This document shows, piece after piece, positions 22,856 through 33,575 of a stretch of 64,000 bases of DNA (position 1 is its first letter; each line of letters begins with the position of its first letter). Location of the stretch: the NCBI GenBank assembly GCA_009767595.1, contig VSDK01004685.1, positions 153,420-217,419 of the forward strand, written 5' to 3'. The translations under genes were made by a program, and so were the position numbers. This DNA comes from Symbiodinium kawagutii. Taxonomy: Eukaryota; Sar; Dinophyceae; Suessiales; Symbiodiniaceae. Below the pieces are notes generated by a model. That model saw only the letters and a program-made list of their open reading frames with translations. It was not told the origin of the DNA and searched no databases.

Positions 22856-23307
22856 TGTTGTTCATTATGATGAGTAACAGTGTTGATGACGAGCGATGAT
22901 GCTGTGTTGATGCATAGTTTGTTGCTCTGGAGCTGTTCCTTGCGCCAGGTCTGACTCTTCTGAATCTCAGCTGCCTTGCGTTGCTTCACGACTGACAACT
23001 TGTAACGCATTGGATCCCAACAACCATTGGTTGATGCCACAAGGTGCTTTTGACTATGTGCTACAGCACATAATCCAGTGTCTGGAGTCGAGCAGCGGCA
23101 AAGAAACAAGGTGACTAACACTTACTGTTTTCCGATTTGGCACTTGAACCCTTGGGATACCAAGCGAGTATGCTTGCTAACACTTGCTAACGAGCAATAA
23201 CGGTCCATGATAATCATGGTTGATCGTAGGAAAAACCAGGGTAAACCTCGTCATTTCTCGACCCACCGGTCCTTTGTGGGGGCTCTGGGGCGTTCCAGCC
23301 ACGGCAC

Positions 23308-23366
23308 TTGACGCTTCTCATCGGGTTTTTGCAGCAAGGGCTGAATGCATTCCACTGTGGCATCAC
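23308..23366 (-). CDS. HEAT/ARM-like repeat exon
   Basis: Acceptor GCGAACGCAG, donor GTGCCG, phase 1/0. The reading after a split Gly is DATVECIQPLLQKPDEKRQ, which fits a HEAT-type helix pair (GD start, I--LL core, charged end). The right plus flank is GATGGCTCATCGATG/GGTTAACTGATGG repeat, the same polarity as for other exons. Confidence 0.5.
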
Positions 23367-24129
23367 CTGCGTTCGCAGGGAGTTGGGTGGGCAAGTGGAT
23401 GATAGGGTTCAATGATGGCTCATCGATGTTTCATTAATTGTGGTTAACTGATGGCGAACTGATAGCTAGCTTGTGGCCAAGTGATGGGCAAAAACTAAAA
23501 ACATATAAATAACTCTTGATGATGGTTTATTGATGGTCAATTGATGGGCTTGATGATGGCAATTCAAGGGGTCAACGTTGAATCAGGGTGACACTGACCA
23601 CTTCGCCTCGTAAAACGGAGGTGGGTGAGTCCCAAGTGGCAGCCGCCTGCAGACCATGATAGGAAGCGGCATCCTGAGATTTCAGTTTTCATCCCTAGGA
23701 TTTCCCTCCCTGAAAAGGCTAGTAAGATCATTAATGCCGGTGAACAATGGCTAGTGACAGCAATACTGGGACTTTTTTAAGGGTTTTCAAGGCCAGTATA
23801 TTCGTCGAACATAGCTAATAACACCACTAGTAATGGCAAATATGATAACACAACAGTAATGGCAGCACCAGCAATCCTAGCTTGTCTAGCATTTGGTGCC
23901 ACTTAGCTCCTTAGCTCGCGCCCCTGGATTAAACCGATCAGCTGGGATATTTCCTGGCCTCCCTCCGAACCACTCGCCAGTTCTTAAGAATGGCACCACT
24001 GGTTCTTCAGAGGCAACTCTTGGTGGTTCGGAGGGGATGGCCACGGTCCTCCTACCTCGTGACCCCTCCACGGCGGGTTTTTGCTGCAGGATCCATCACG
24101 CCTCCATCCAGCCGAGCGCTCGGCAAAAC

Positions 24130-24188
24130 CATGTGGAGGTAGTTGGTCTTGCGGCTCTGGGAGGCGTCAGCCTCGATGTCCAAGAAGT
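24130..24188 (-). CDS. exon of unknown gene
   Basis: Acceptor AGGTGCTTAG, donor GTTTTG, phase 1/0. Nineteen codons include FLDIEADASQSRKTNYLHM with nearly all third positions G/C. The frame stays open beyond the donor for 25 more codons, so the right boundary is uncertain. Family not recognised. Confidence 0.45.
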
Positions 24189-24467
24189 CTAAGCACCTGA
24201 ATCTGGGAAGTCCGTGGGGCTTACTGGTTGGCTAGTGGGTCAACCATGGCTGGGTGGGTCAACCATGAGTTACTGATCCTCAAACTAGTTATTATCATCT
24301 AGTTGGTTGATGTTGGTCGATGGTTTCCGGGCTTGGTTCACCACGGCCCATAGCAATAAGTTCGTCTGCCTGGTCGTTAGGGCATCAACTCCGTTCATCA
24401 TCAAGTCGTTTTTTGATGGCTTCTCAACCCAAATGTGCGATACGTCAGTGGACCAAAATGATGTCAA

Positions 24468-24581
24468 CATGGCGGTTTCTCAAGCCAGGTTGGGAACCCC
24501 CAAGTTATGGTTACTTTGTTGCTATAAATGCCTAGCATTGGATGATTTAGGGGTACACCTATTTTGAGAAACCACCCTATA
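24468..24581. mobile_element. C-family element
   Basis: CATGGCGGTTTCTCAAGCCA left end and TTTTGAGAAACCACCCTATA right end, about 114 bp. Confidence 0.7.
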
Positions 24582-25014
24582 GTGCAGGTGACCAGTAGGA
24601 CCTGGTCAGACTTGGGTACCAATAACCTCCATCGCTAGACTTTGTCCTACTCAAAAGTGCGGCTGGTTGGAGTAGTTTCGCGAACCCAGGAAACCTGGCA
24701 CGAAAACGCGGCACTGCAGTGCCAGCAATGCTTCAAACATAGGAGACTCTTTTTCCAGGTACCTGATAGCCTTGTTGGAATCCACCTGGAAGCAACAAAA
24801 ATGCGGACACAGCCAGCCCTGTCGACGCCACTCTTATCCCATCCTATCAGCAGCTGCCCCATGAGATGCCCCTCACCAGCTTGCAAATGCTTCCCCTGGC
24901 CAGGGTTCCAGAATGGTATGCTGAACATGGGTAAGTCCTGGTTACCAAGCTCATAAGTCACGGCTAACAAGCTGCCACTGGCCAAGCTTGTCGGCCACGA
25001 CCAGCTGGCATAGG

Positions 25015-25710
25015 CAAATCCCCATGATTTTTACCGTGAATCAACCATGAACAACACGTAACAACGCCATTGATCAATCATGAAAATCATGCATAAACAG
25101 CTAAACATCGTCACTCAACCTTCAACCATTAATTGCCCACATGAGTCAACCATTCATCAACCATGAATCACAAATTCAACCACCATGCATCAACATCAAT
25201 CAACCATCAATCAAAACAATAATTAATCAGGCAATAAATCAATCAAGCCAGTTGCATATATCTATATACGCAATACATTCATCATGAATCAATGTGAATC
25301 AATCATAACCGCAGCGTAATCCACCTGGTATTGATTCACATTGATTCACCAGGAATGATTCAACATTCATCAACCATCACTATCAATCATGATTAACCTC
25401 TATGAAACATATTAGTAGTCAACCAGCCAACCATTTGTTAATAGCAGCGAACATAAAAATGTCAATCAAAGCACCAACCATCAATCAACCATCACTCAAC
25501 CATCAATCAAAACAATAATCAATCAATCAATCAATCAAGCCCAGTTCCCAATGATCCACCATCAATCAATCATCAGCTTAACCATCAATTTGTTGCTTAT
25601 TATTACCTATTTATTCCCTATCATTAACCAGTACTAACCATTCTTAGGCCACGGTAATCATCCATCCAACCATCCAACCATCATCAACCACTGACCACCC
25701 AGCCCCCCGT
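25015..25710. repeat. degenerate CAACCATCAATC repeat tract
   Basis: Long plus-strand tract of ATCAACCATGAATCAACC-like words leading up to the exon at 25753. On the other side of that exon (25850-26090) the tract switches to the complementary GGTTAATAACTAGTGG type. Confidence 0.7.
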
Positions 25711-25752
25711 GGCGCTCCCGCGTGGCGGGCACGCTGGGAGTTGATGGAAGGC

Positions 25753-25811
25753 CCTGAGCTTCACTAAGGACGTGCGACGGACTTCGGCATCAAAATGCTG
25801 CAGGGCGGCAC
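25753..25811 (-). CDS. HEAT-like repeat exon
   Basis: Acceptor ACGACTCAG; the exon ends AGG before GCCTTC, an apparent GC donor. Phase 1/0. The reading ALQHFDAEVRRTSLVKLR has the HEAT pattern of a short helix, a D-x-EVRR turn and a second helix. Third positions favour G/C. It is flanked by strong AACCATC repeats on the plus left and GGTTAATA repeats on the right. Confidence 0.55.
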
Positions 25812-26458
25812 CTGAGTCGTTAGTTTCATGGACCCGTGGAGCTGAGGATGAACAGCTGTGGTAGTTCTATGATGAATAACTAGTGAAGCAACTAGTGGTA
25901 GTTAATGGTTAATAAGTAGTGGTAGTTGATGGTTAATAACTAGTTATATGATTAATAACTAGTTATATGAGTAATAACTAGTGATTAATGGTTAATGGTT
26001 AATGTTAGTTATTAGCATTAGTGATTTATAACTAGTGGAAGTCAATGGTTAATAACTAGTTATATGATTAACTAGTGAAGCAATGAGTCGAGTTGTTGTG
26101 ACATACCAAACTGCTTGGTGGTGACATAGCCAATCAAGAAATCAATCAATAAATGAGCAGTTGGTCATGTCAATCATTGAGGCCTATCAATCATGAATAG
26201 TTCTTTTACAATCAATAAATGAAAGCTCAATGCCCCATGAAATCATTTTGAAATCATAATGCCCTATGAAAGCTTAATAGATTAAAAATCTAGTCAACTA
26301 ATCAATCATTTATTCATAGTGAGGAAAATAAACATGTTCAAAACCACAGGCCAGCAAAGGAGTTGAGGGTTAACCAAGGGGATTCACCATCTATAGTAGG
26401 GGATATACCAACTAGATTCTGAGATAATAAGCAACCATAGTAGAGGATATACCAAGTA

Positions 26459-26566
26459 TATGGGGGTTTCTCAAAATATGGGACAACCCAAAATGGTAGT
26501 TTAGTACTTGAAATGAGTACTATAAAAACCTGATTTGGGGGTTCCCCATTTCGAGAAACACTTGTA
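26459..26566. mobile_element. C-family element with TA ends
   Basis: TA, then TGGGGGTTTCTCAAAATATG, and a right end TTTCGAGAAACACTTGTA. 108 bp. Confidence 0.7.
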
Positions 26567-26569
26567 TAA

Positions 26570-28680
26570 TTGTCAAGAACTATATAATTGAGTGTTGCGA
26601 ATGATTGCCTAATTGTCAAGAACTAATGGCTGATGATTGAGGAATGGTTTGGATTATGGTAGTTACCATATTATAGTGACTAAGGATTCGAAAGGGTGGA
26701 GGAGTGGTTCATAATTAATGGTTAATGATCAATTCGGAATGGTGGAGGGATTAGTAGTAGGTAATGGGTGATCGACGCCTGGTTAATTGTTACCAATGAG
26801 TACTGATGAATGATTGATAGATGATTGGTTAATGGTTAATCAGTAGTAGTTAAAAATTGTTTATTAACTAAATGATTGCCAATGATTAAGAGTTACTACA
26901 GTAATTCATGGTTAGGATGATTATTATTAATTTCCTCACTAATTATGGTTGGTGTAGTCTTTAGTCTCATCGTAAACCACCAATTCCTAATAGCTACTAG
27001 TGACTAGTGATCGACTAATGCTTAATAACTAATAGTGGGTGAAGGATGGTTGGTTGATAAACCAATTGCTACACTGGTCAGGGGGAACTGTGAGGGAATC
27101 CAAAATAGCTGAGTGGCTGTGTGGTATGCGACAACCTAGAGTAATTGGTGGCTTGAGCAAGCAGCCAGAAATCAGAATGAATAAATGGCCGTCTCAGCAT
27201 GGTGATCATGTCTTGAGGGCCCCAAGACCATACACATCTTGGTAACTTGTAGACCAAAATATATTCCTTGGGTTCTGTCACACTCAGTATCAACATGTAT
27301 GTATATGTTTGAAGGGAGGTTTGGAGAGGCGTTTTGCTGGATCTGTCCGGTCGCTCGATCGATGCAATCGACAATCAGATATCAACCGTCAATAAACAAT
27401 AGTGAAACATGCAACTTTTATTTGATTTTGATCAAATTTCAAACTCTGTAAACTGTTTGAAACATTGCAACTCAAGGCACCAATCAACACTTCTAAAGAA
27501 ATGTGGCTAACAGCATCATATCTTCGGGGTTTCTGCACCTTACCATCCTTACAAATGCGCAAAGTTTGCCAGAGGTGGCTTGGAAGAACCAGGTGAACTC
27601 CGGTTACACCGCAGGATTGATGAAACAAATCAATGAAATATATCGTGTAGGGCTTGGTGTCTGGGCGAACCAGTTTGGATCACTACGATGGGCTCAGTTG
27701 CCCATACTCAACTGAATGTTGACCACGATTAGTAACCATTATTAACCACCACTAACCATCATATGGTAACCAACCATTAATCACCATTGTCAACCATTAC
27801 CAACCAGTAATAAACCTATTAGTCATCACTAATCATTAGTAACCAGCTAGTGGGACTTTCCTTGCCCACCATTCTTGCCCAGAGGCATAAGTAGTCCTGT
27901 GGGAAGTCTTCCACCGGTCCATCCCGGACGCTTTCCAAAACAGTAGCGGCTTCCTTGGGACCATCGTGTTTTTCTTAGGGAAGTTACACTGGTGGAGGGT
28001 GGGGGTGGGAATCCAACAAACACTAGCAACAGAAACCTCAAAAGTCTCCAATTATGGTGAAGCGTTTCGTTCTTGGGCCATTTTTGTTTTAACAACTGGC
28101 TGTTCACCATTGTTGGTTGCCTCCTGTTCACCATCATTTTGGTGTTCACTGAGTGCTGTCAACTGACTTGTACTCGACTGGGATGCCCCAGATCCAAATA
28201 TGTATTGCATATGTATGCACATGCACAGATAAGTCCATCATATACAAATATATGTCATATGTGTTCTAGGATTTCTTAGAGTCATCATTTGCGCTAGCTA
28301 GATATTCCCTTTGCAACTGTAAGACGAGCGGTCCGAACCCATGAGAACGGTAGGACATGCAAAGAACGACTTTGATGGCGTCAAACAAGTGATCAATGAT
28401 GCTCGAACATGGTTCGTTGTTGGTTAATAACTAATAGAGATATAACCAACATAACAGCTAAACCACACACTATCTACTATTGTCATCATCATTCAACGGT
28501 ATTGACCGCCGACCGCTACAAAGAAAAGAGTAATTAATGACAACAACCGAACAATATCACATCAGAATAGTGTGTATTCCAAAGGCAGCAAACCGGTGGC
28601 ATCAATAAACAAGAAGTACTGTCAATCATGAATAATTAACCAGTACCCATCCCCTATCATCCACCATCATTCAGCATGCC
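26570..28680. other. long stretch without a firm exon
   Basis: Rich in GGTTAATGGTTAATGATC-type words up to 27050, then mixed sequence. Open frames at 27078-27374 and 27389-27715 are unrecognised and lack splice-bounded codon bias. AACCATTATTAACCACC repeats appear at 27720-27850. Confidence 0.4.
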
Positions 28681-28715
28681 TTGACAGTTGCTAAGCACCC
28701 TTACGCATGACTCAC

Positions 28716-28791
28716 CAACCCCTGCATTCGATGGCATAGCTCTTCAGCAATTTCTAGCAGTAATCCGCCCGGAGCCGAGGCTAAGCCAAGG
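28716..28791 (-). CDS. possible exon, unknown family
   Basis: A canonical GTGAGT donor follows 25 codons that include LGLASAPGGLLLEIAEELC. The acceptor is CCAATCGCAG. Codon bias is weaker than in the GC-rich exons and there are no ATGGTT/AACCAT flanks. Confidence 0.35.
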
Positions 28792-29018
28792 CTGCGATTG
28801 GATGAACAATGGCAGGTCGATCCTGAAAAGGTCGCACACAAATCCGCATCCTCCTCCAAAATCCAAGTTGTCTTTAGCAACAAAAAACGATGAAAGTGAC
28901 TAAAGCATTTTCCTTCAAGTTATCCAAGGTTTTGAGCAGCACAAATCCACGACATTCCATTGGCCAAGTCAAGATAGATGTGAACCAGACCTGTCATGGC
29001 ACTCCAAAGTTTCGTAAA

Positions 29019-29114
29019 CATGTGGCTGTGGGTCAAAACCCGGTACCCCTGCTTCCCCTATCATTAACCATCATTTCCAACTATTGTTGTTGGTTATTAT
29101 CCCCAATTATTGGT
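29019..29114. mobile_element. A-family element, left part (split by the LINE)
   Basis: TGTGGCTGTGGGTCAAAACC left end and the A-family interior up to CCAATTATTGGT, where the LINE begins. The remainder of the same element resumes at 32046. Confidence 0.75.
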
Positions 29115-32045
29115 ACCTCACAGCGCGGACACACTCCACTCGACAAGAACCCAAACCGCAGGTGGGAGGGCAACTGCCTAATAGTGAAACTAGCAGCAGG
29201 CAAACAACGTAGAGCTCGACGATCAATGCAGCAAGGCAAGTTACAACGAAGGATTCACTTCACTTGCCGGTACAAGTATTGATAGGAACGATATCTTTCT
29301 TTCATGCTCAACTCATTAAGAACATCCTCAAAATGGAGAATGGAAGGAATCTGTGGGATTTTGATTGGTTGATTCATGGAATGTTTTGTGCTCCCTTGGT
29401 TCGAAAAATAGTTTTTGACACACTCAATCGTAGCTTCGGCATTAGGAAGAACTGGCCGGCAAGGAATACCAGCTGGCGGTTGACCCAAGTATCCCAATCG
29501 CTGCATTGAAGCACACTTGTTCAGTTCAAATTTTGGGAAGAAAGGTTCCTGTGTGAGAGTTTGCAATCACTGGATTGTTTTCTGCAGAAAAGCTGATTGC
29601 TGGAATACCGCACGTTTATGGGGAGGACACAAGAGGGCTTCATCTGACATATATTCCGCATATGTTTTTTCGTAACCACGGCCTTCAAGTGGAATAGGAA
29701 AATATTTTTGACTGGCAATTAAAAAACTAACTGTTAACTCCAACCAACTTATGCCCCAGTCATCAAAAGAGCGATAATCATCGGAGATATGTTGGGGCCA
29801 TGCTAATGTCGTGGCCCAATGGAACACCATTCGGGCAAGGTTCGCACCGCACTGCATGGCTTGGAAAAATTTTATTTCTGGTTGAGGAAACGAAAGGCAT
29901 TGGTAGTGTTCGGGTCTAAATTGCTGCAAAAAAACCGCAGCGTCATCATGATTGAGATCACGAGGCATGATACGTTCGACATGATCATCTGCATTGTCAC
30001 CTGACAATGTCTGGTTTTTTGCAAGGTCCATCTGTGTGGCATTTAGGTCAACTAAAAAATTAAAGTAGTCTGCAATGGCTTTGCGTTCACGGCTGTTAAA
30101 CTTGGCAATTTCATTTGATGTATTCCACACATCATGCGATGCCTGAAGGGATGCTGTTGCAGCTTTATCTGCAAAGAAGTTGCCGGCAATTAAGAAAAGG
30201 TCAAAATGATCCTTTGCGGAATCAAATGATCTATGGCTCTTGATTTTAATCAAGGAAAAACGATTATTATCCCATAATGCAATGATTTCAGGTAGCAAAT
30301 CTGCATTGGCAAAAGTGTGACCACGAGTCAGAAGATACCCTGTTTTGATGTTGTGAATGATACGAAAAATATACAGTGCATCGGTCACAAAAGAAACACG
30401 ATGAGTAGCCGGAAGGCGATTAGCTGCACGCAATGCTACAACAAATGCACACAGTTCACCACGACCCGCATACTGTCGGTCTGGAACAAGGCCAACAGCC
30501 AATGTTTCAAAATTGGGCATCTGCGAACGAAACTCTGAAGCTGGAATGGACTCACTAACAGCCTGAACCACAGACCAAGAAGCCAAATCCGCCTGAGGAT
30601 CCCTGGGGTGGAGTCCCCCACCATCAGTAAAAAGAAAAACTTCATCCCCACATGTAGATCTAGTGACAACATCGTGTGGTAATGAGTGCGTCGAATGAAC
30701 AACATCAAAAAGTTGCTGATCTTCATGAGCATGAGCCAGAGGGATATAGACCCAATCCCTGCGATGATCTTGAACGAATGAAACAATGCCATGATGACGC
30801 TCTCTGACATGTTGAGTGGCCGGGCATTGCAGGATGTGATGTGGCCTACTGTCTGGTTGACCACAAAGGTTACACACTGGTTCAACATATTGATTCCAAA
30901 TATGTTTCTGTGAGGAACTCTGGTAACCACCTACCAAATTCAGTCCAATCAACTTTTGGTGAGCATCACTTAGTTTGAGAAATTCTTCACATACAGGCGA
31001 TGGATGAAGAGGCACCTCAGGAATGCCTTTTCGCTGCACTTTCGAAACGACAACGTTTAACCAGTTTTTACGCATGGCTCGAAAGATTTGTTTGGAGGAA
31101 TCCCGCAAAATATTACAGCAAGGTTCATCATTACAAAACAGATCACCACTAGAGGCTAAAGTCCATCCAATGTATTTGAGATGAAGTGCAAGAGCTGAAG
31201 CTGGTCCCGTACCCGTACGACCAGAATAGTTTGCAGCAAAAAGAACCAGTTCATTAGCGAGATCAATGTTACACGAAGCCAACCTACGGATGCTTCTACA
31301 AATTGTGGCCACCACATGCAGCAGCGGATCAATCAAGATACTTGAAAGATTGGACATAGCAAGCCATGGGTTTGAGGTTGCATGTTTCCCCAATAGACAC
31401 TCCAAAGCAGCCTTCCGCAAGTCATGGAAGTGTGCTTGACCAACATACGTTGTATCACAAGAATATAAGGCCGATGCCCATGCACTGGACCTAATCATCT
31501 TGGCTTTGGATTGAAGAGAAAGGGGCAAACGAGAAATTCGTTGGATACGTCCAACAGCATCCTCAAACTTTTCCTTGATAAAACCAAGAGAGACCGATTT
31601 ATTGTAGGAAACCATTTCCCCCAAATCCTTAACACACGTGCGAATGGCAATGTGGACATCGCCCTGTGGAAAGAGCAATTCAAGGTGCCTACACAGCAAT
31701 CGAAATGCCCTCTGGACCCCCCATGACCAACTTTTCGAAAAGTCAATGGTGAGCTTGAGAGATTGGGTCAGATTTAAGGTAGCAACAAGCGCATTAAACT
31801 GATGTGAAAAACAAGTAGTCATCCATGCCCAATTATCTGCATAGCAAAATGGACTGATTGAAGGAGAAACATGTCTCAGTTTGAAATAAAAACATGCAGC
31901 CAAAGAGATCATACCTAACACACTAATGCAATCTCCCTCAGGCGCACCGGTTGTGCTACCTAAGGGATCGCCAAAAGAACCTTTGACAAGAGGGGACCGA
32001 ACCATGTTGGCCAATGATTTGGTTCGGTCCCCTCTTGTCAAAGGT
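29115..32045 (-). mobile_element. 5'-truncated LINE (non-LTR retrotransposon)
   Basis: A 2931-bp insertion flanked by the 12-bp duplication CCAATTATTGGT (29103-29114 and 32046-32057) inside an A-family element. It is oriented with its 5' end at 32045. The ORF begins within the reverse transcriptase domain, so the upstream part is missing. The 3' region after the stop (29115-29566) has no poly-A tail. At the 5' end a perfect 26-bp inverted repeat reaches exactly to the target duplication (arms 32020-32045 and 31979-32004). Target duplication, truncation and RT content all support target-primed insertion. Confidence 0.85.
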
Positions 32046-32140
32046 CCAATTATTGGTTGGTTAATGTTGACCCACTGCCACATGGCTCCACTGGAACCCA
32101 AGTTTCGTCGGATGTGATGCCTCCACTGCACCCTCCTCAC
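29567..32140 (-). CDS. LINE reverse transcriptase / RNase H polyprotein (partial)
   Basis: The longest frame in the window, 857 codons. The first 31 or so codons are read from flanking host DNA, and LINE sequence starts at about residue 33. Visible parts: RT motif TTGAPEGD at residues 63-70 (the Q/E-GD turn); YADN at 100-103, where most RTs have YADD; SKSW near 135; a C-x2-C...H...C zinc knuckle at about 423-439; and a ribonuclease H domain with D506, E562, D587, H636 and D658, the usual catalytic set all present. In non-LTR elements this protein copies the RNA at the nicked target. The body is uninterrupted, suggesting a fairly recent insertion, but lacking the N-terminal RT and any endonuclease it cannot be autonomous. 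Codons are more AT-ending than in host exons. Confidence 0.85.
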   Translation of the reverse strand: MRRVQWRHHIRRNLGSSGAMWQWVNINQPIIGPLTRGDRTKSLANMVRSPLVKGSFGDPLGSTTGAPEGDCISVLGMISLAACFYFKLRHVSPSISPFCYADNWAWMTTCFSHQFNALVATLNLTQSLKLTIDFSKSWSWGVQRAFRLLCRHLELLFPQGDVHIAIRTCVKDLGEMVSYNKSVSLGFIKEKFEDAVGRIQRISRLPLSLQSKAKMIRSSAWASALYSCDTTYVGQAHFHDLRKAALECLLGKHATSNPWLAMSNLSSILIDPLLHVVATICRSIRRLASCNIDLANELVLFAANYSGRTGTGPASALALHLKYIGWTLASSGDLFCNDEPCCNILRDSSKQIFRAMRKNWLNVVVSKVQRKGIPEVPLHPSPVCEEFLKLSDAHQKLIGLNLVGGYQSSSQKHIWNQYVEPVCNLCGQPDSRPHHILQCPATQHVRERHHGIVSFVQDHRRDWVYIPLAHAHEDQQLFDVVHSTHSLPHDVVTRSTCGDEVFLFTDGGGLHPRDPQADLASWSVVQAVSESIPASEFRSQMPNFETLAVGLVPDRQYAGRGELCAFVVALRAANRLPATHRVSFVTDALYIFRIIHNIKTGYLLTRGHTFANADLLPEIIALWDNNRFSLIKIKSHRSFDSAKDHFDLFLIAGNFFADKAATASLQASHDVWNTSNEIAKFNSRERKAIADYFNFLVDLNATQMDLAKNQTLSGDNADDHVERIMPRDLNHDDAAVFLQQFRPEHYQCLSFPQPEIKFFQAMQCGANLARMVFHWATTLAWPQHISDDYRSFDDWGISWLELTVSFLIASQKYFPIPLEGRGYEKTYAEYMSDEALLCPPHKRAVFQQSAFLQKTIQ
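31979..32045. repeat. 26-bp perfect inverted repeat at the LINE 5' junction
   Basis: Arms 31979-32004 and 32020-32045 are exact complements around a 15-base loop. The inner arm is part of the RT reading frame. The outer arm is an inverted copy that ends exactly where the 12-bp target duplication starts. Confidence 0.9.
32046..32084. mobile_element. A-family element, right part (split by the LINE)
   Basis: Starts with the second copy of CCAATTATTGGT and continues to TTGACCCACTGCCACATG, the complement of the left end at 29020. Confidence 0.75.
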
Positions 32141-32600
32141 ATCGCCAAGCTTCCATAGATGAGCCGAAGATCCATTTCTCTGCCACCTCCAACGGCGCCG
32201 ATTTCACCGCTGCCAAGGCTGAGAACGCGGCGCGACCTGATGGCGATGGGCCCGGGTTAGTTCCCCGCTCCGATTCTTGGGCATATGTGATAAAATGTCA
32301 ACAACAGCCGGCTGCCGCCAAAAGTCGTATGAAAAACTCCTCGTTCTCATCTTCAGTCAAATTCTCCAGACTGCCAACCACCTGATCCATCGGACGCACC
32401 GTTGAATTCTTTGTTGAGCTTCATGCAGGATTCACCATCAAATTTCATCAGCCAAGAACAGCTTCACTTTTTCTTGTTGAATCGCGATGATGAACTTCAA
32501 CTGATGCATCCAGACTTCGGAAATTTTGATGGGCTACAAAGTCGTCGCTCGATTCTAAGCCCACTAATGAGCAGTGATCGGGCGAATGATGTTCAATGAT
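32090..32600. other. moderately GC-rich unassigned stretch
   Basis: Patches of coding-like sequence without clear boundaries. For example, on the minus strand near 32290-32400 a frame reads MDQVVGSLENLTEDENEEFF before a stop. It could be an exon, an older element fragment or chance. No family is recognised. Confidence 0.25.
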
Positions 32601-32815
32601 GGTTCATAGTGCTGACAGTACTCATGCTACATGAATCTAAATGCTGGTTGATGAGCACCCCAAGTGCTTAACCATGCTAAATGATGGTTAATGAGAACCC
32701 CGTCTGAAGGCTGTCCACAAAAACGAAGCAGTTCAAGGCAACTTGAGCCAAGCTTGGGCCCTCACGAAGGAACAGGTCCCCTGAAACCAAGGATTCTCCT
32801 TTTGAGTGTGGCTGA

Positions 32816-32925
32816 ATGGTGGTTTCTCAGAACCGGGGAACCCCAAAGCTATGGTTCCTTTATTACTAGAAATTTAAATGATTAATAATGCATGATTTGG
32901 TGGTTCCCCACCCGAATCTTGGTGA
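32816..32925. mobile_element. C-family element, degraded right end
   Basis: ATGGTGGTTTCTCAGAACCG left end and GATTTGGTGGTTCCCC before a diverged right terminus. Confidence 0.55.
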
Positions 32926-33227
32926 GATTATATAGGGGATTGCATCGAACCTGCAGTCTCAGCTTTCGAACGAAATGCGGTGGCTATCAACTTCGTCAAG
33001 TGGGATGGACGATCAAGTTTGACAATAAATCACCCAACTACCATGGTCATGGTCATGTCAATAAACAGCCTCAACCAACTACAAATCCAATAACTTCAGC
33101 TTCAACCTAGTTAACCCAATATAATCCCCAATCATTTCAGGTTATACTAGACCTAGTTAACCAACCACCTCAACCAACTACCGTTACAAGTCACCACCTT
33201 CACCGCACCACCTTCACCGCGGCTCAC

Positions 33228-33361
33228 CTCATCGCTGGGTCGAAGCAGGGGCTCCGAGGCCACCTGGAAGCGTCGCGCGTTGTCGAAGGCGTCGAAGATC
33301 GCCTCCAGAACGTCCTCCGGCGACGTGGCGGAGCATCCAACAACCACGGGCGACATGGAGC
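33228..33361 (-). CDS. HEAT-like repeat exon
   Basis: Canonical donor GTGAGC. The minus frame is open for about 43 codons, starting near an in-frame ATG and including SPEDVLEAIFDAFDN and AFDNARRFQVASEPLLRPSD. Third positions are nearly all G/C. The pattern of two helices with an R-FQVAS turn fits HEAT repeats. No AG lies immediately upstream; the acceptor may be GCCGGAG at about 33317, giving a shorter exon, or lie some 70 bases away near 33432. Flanks have the typical polarity, CAACCAACTACC left and GGTTGATGGTTAATG right. Confidence 0.55.
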
Positions 33362-33382
33362 GCAGACGTTGATTTGTTTGAA

Positions 33383-33575
33383 GGAAGGGTGGAGACGCCC
33401 CAAGTTATGGTTGGTGAAGGGTTAAGAAACCGGATGATAGCTGGAGGTACCAAGTTAATTATGGTTGGTTGATGGTTAATGAATTGGATGATAGCTGGAG
33501 GTACCAAGTTATGGCTGGTTTATTAATGATCAAACTGGATGATAGCTGGAGGTAGCCCTATTTGAGGAAACCATA
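33383..33575. repeat. tandem GGATGATAGCTGGAGGTACC units with C-like end
   Basis: Three copies of GGATGATAGCTGGAGGTA (at about 33432, 33488 and 33538), separated by GGTTGATGGTTAATG-like spacers and ending in TTTGAGGAAACCA, a C-family-like terminus. It looks like a C element amplified internally. Confidence 0.6.

Noticed and set aside
32100-32140. Start codon of the 857-codon LINE frame at 32140 as the true N-terminus
   Set aside because: The first 31 or so codons are outside the target duplication, in host and A-element DNA; the frame is open there by chance.
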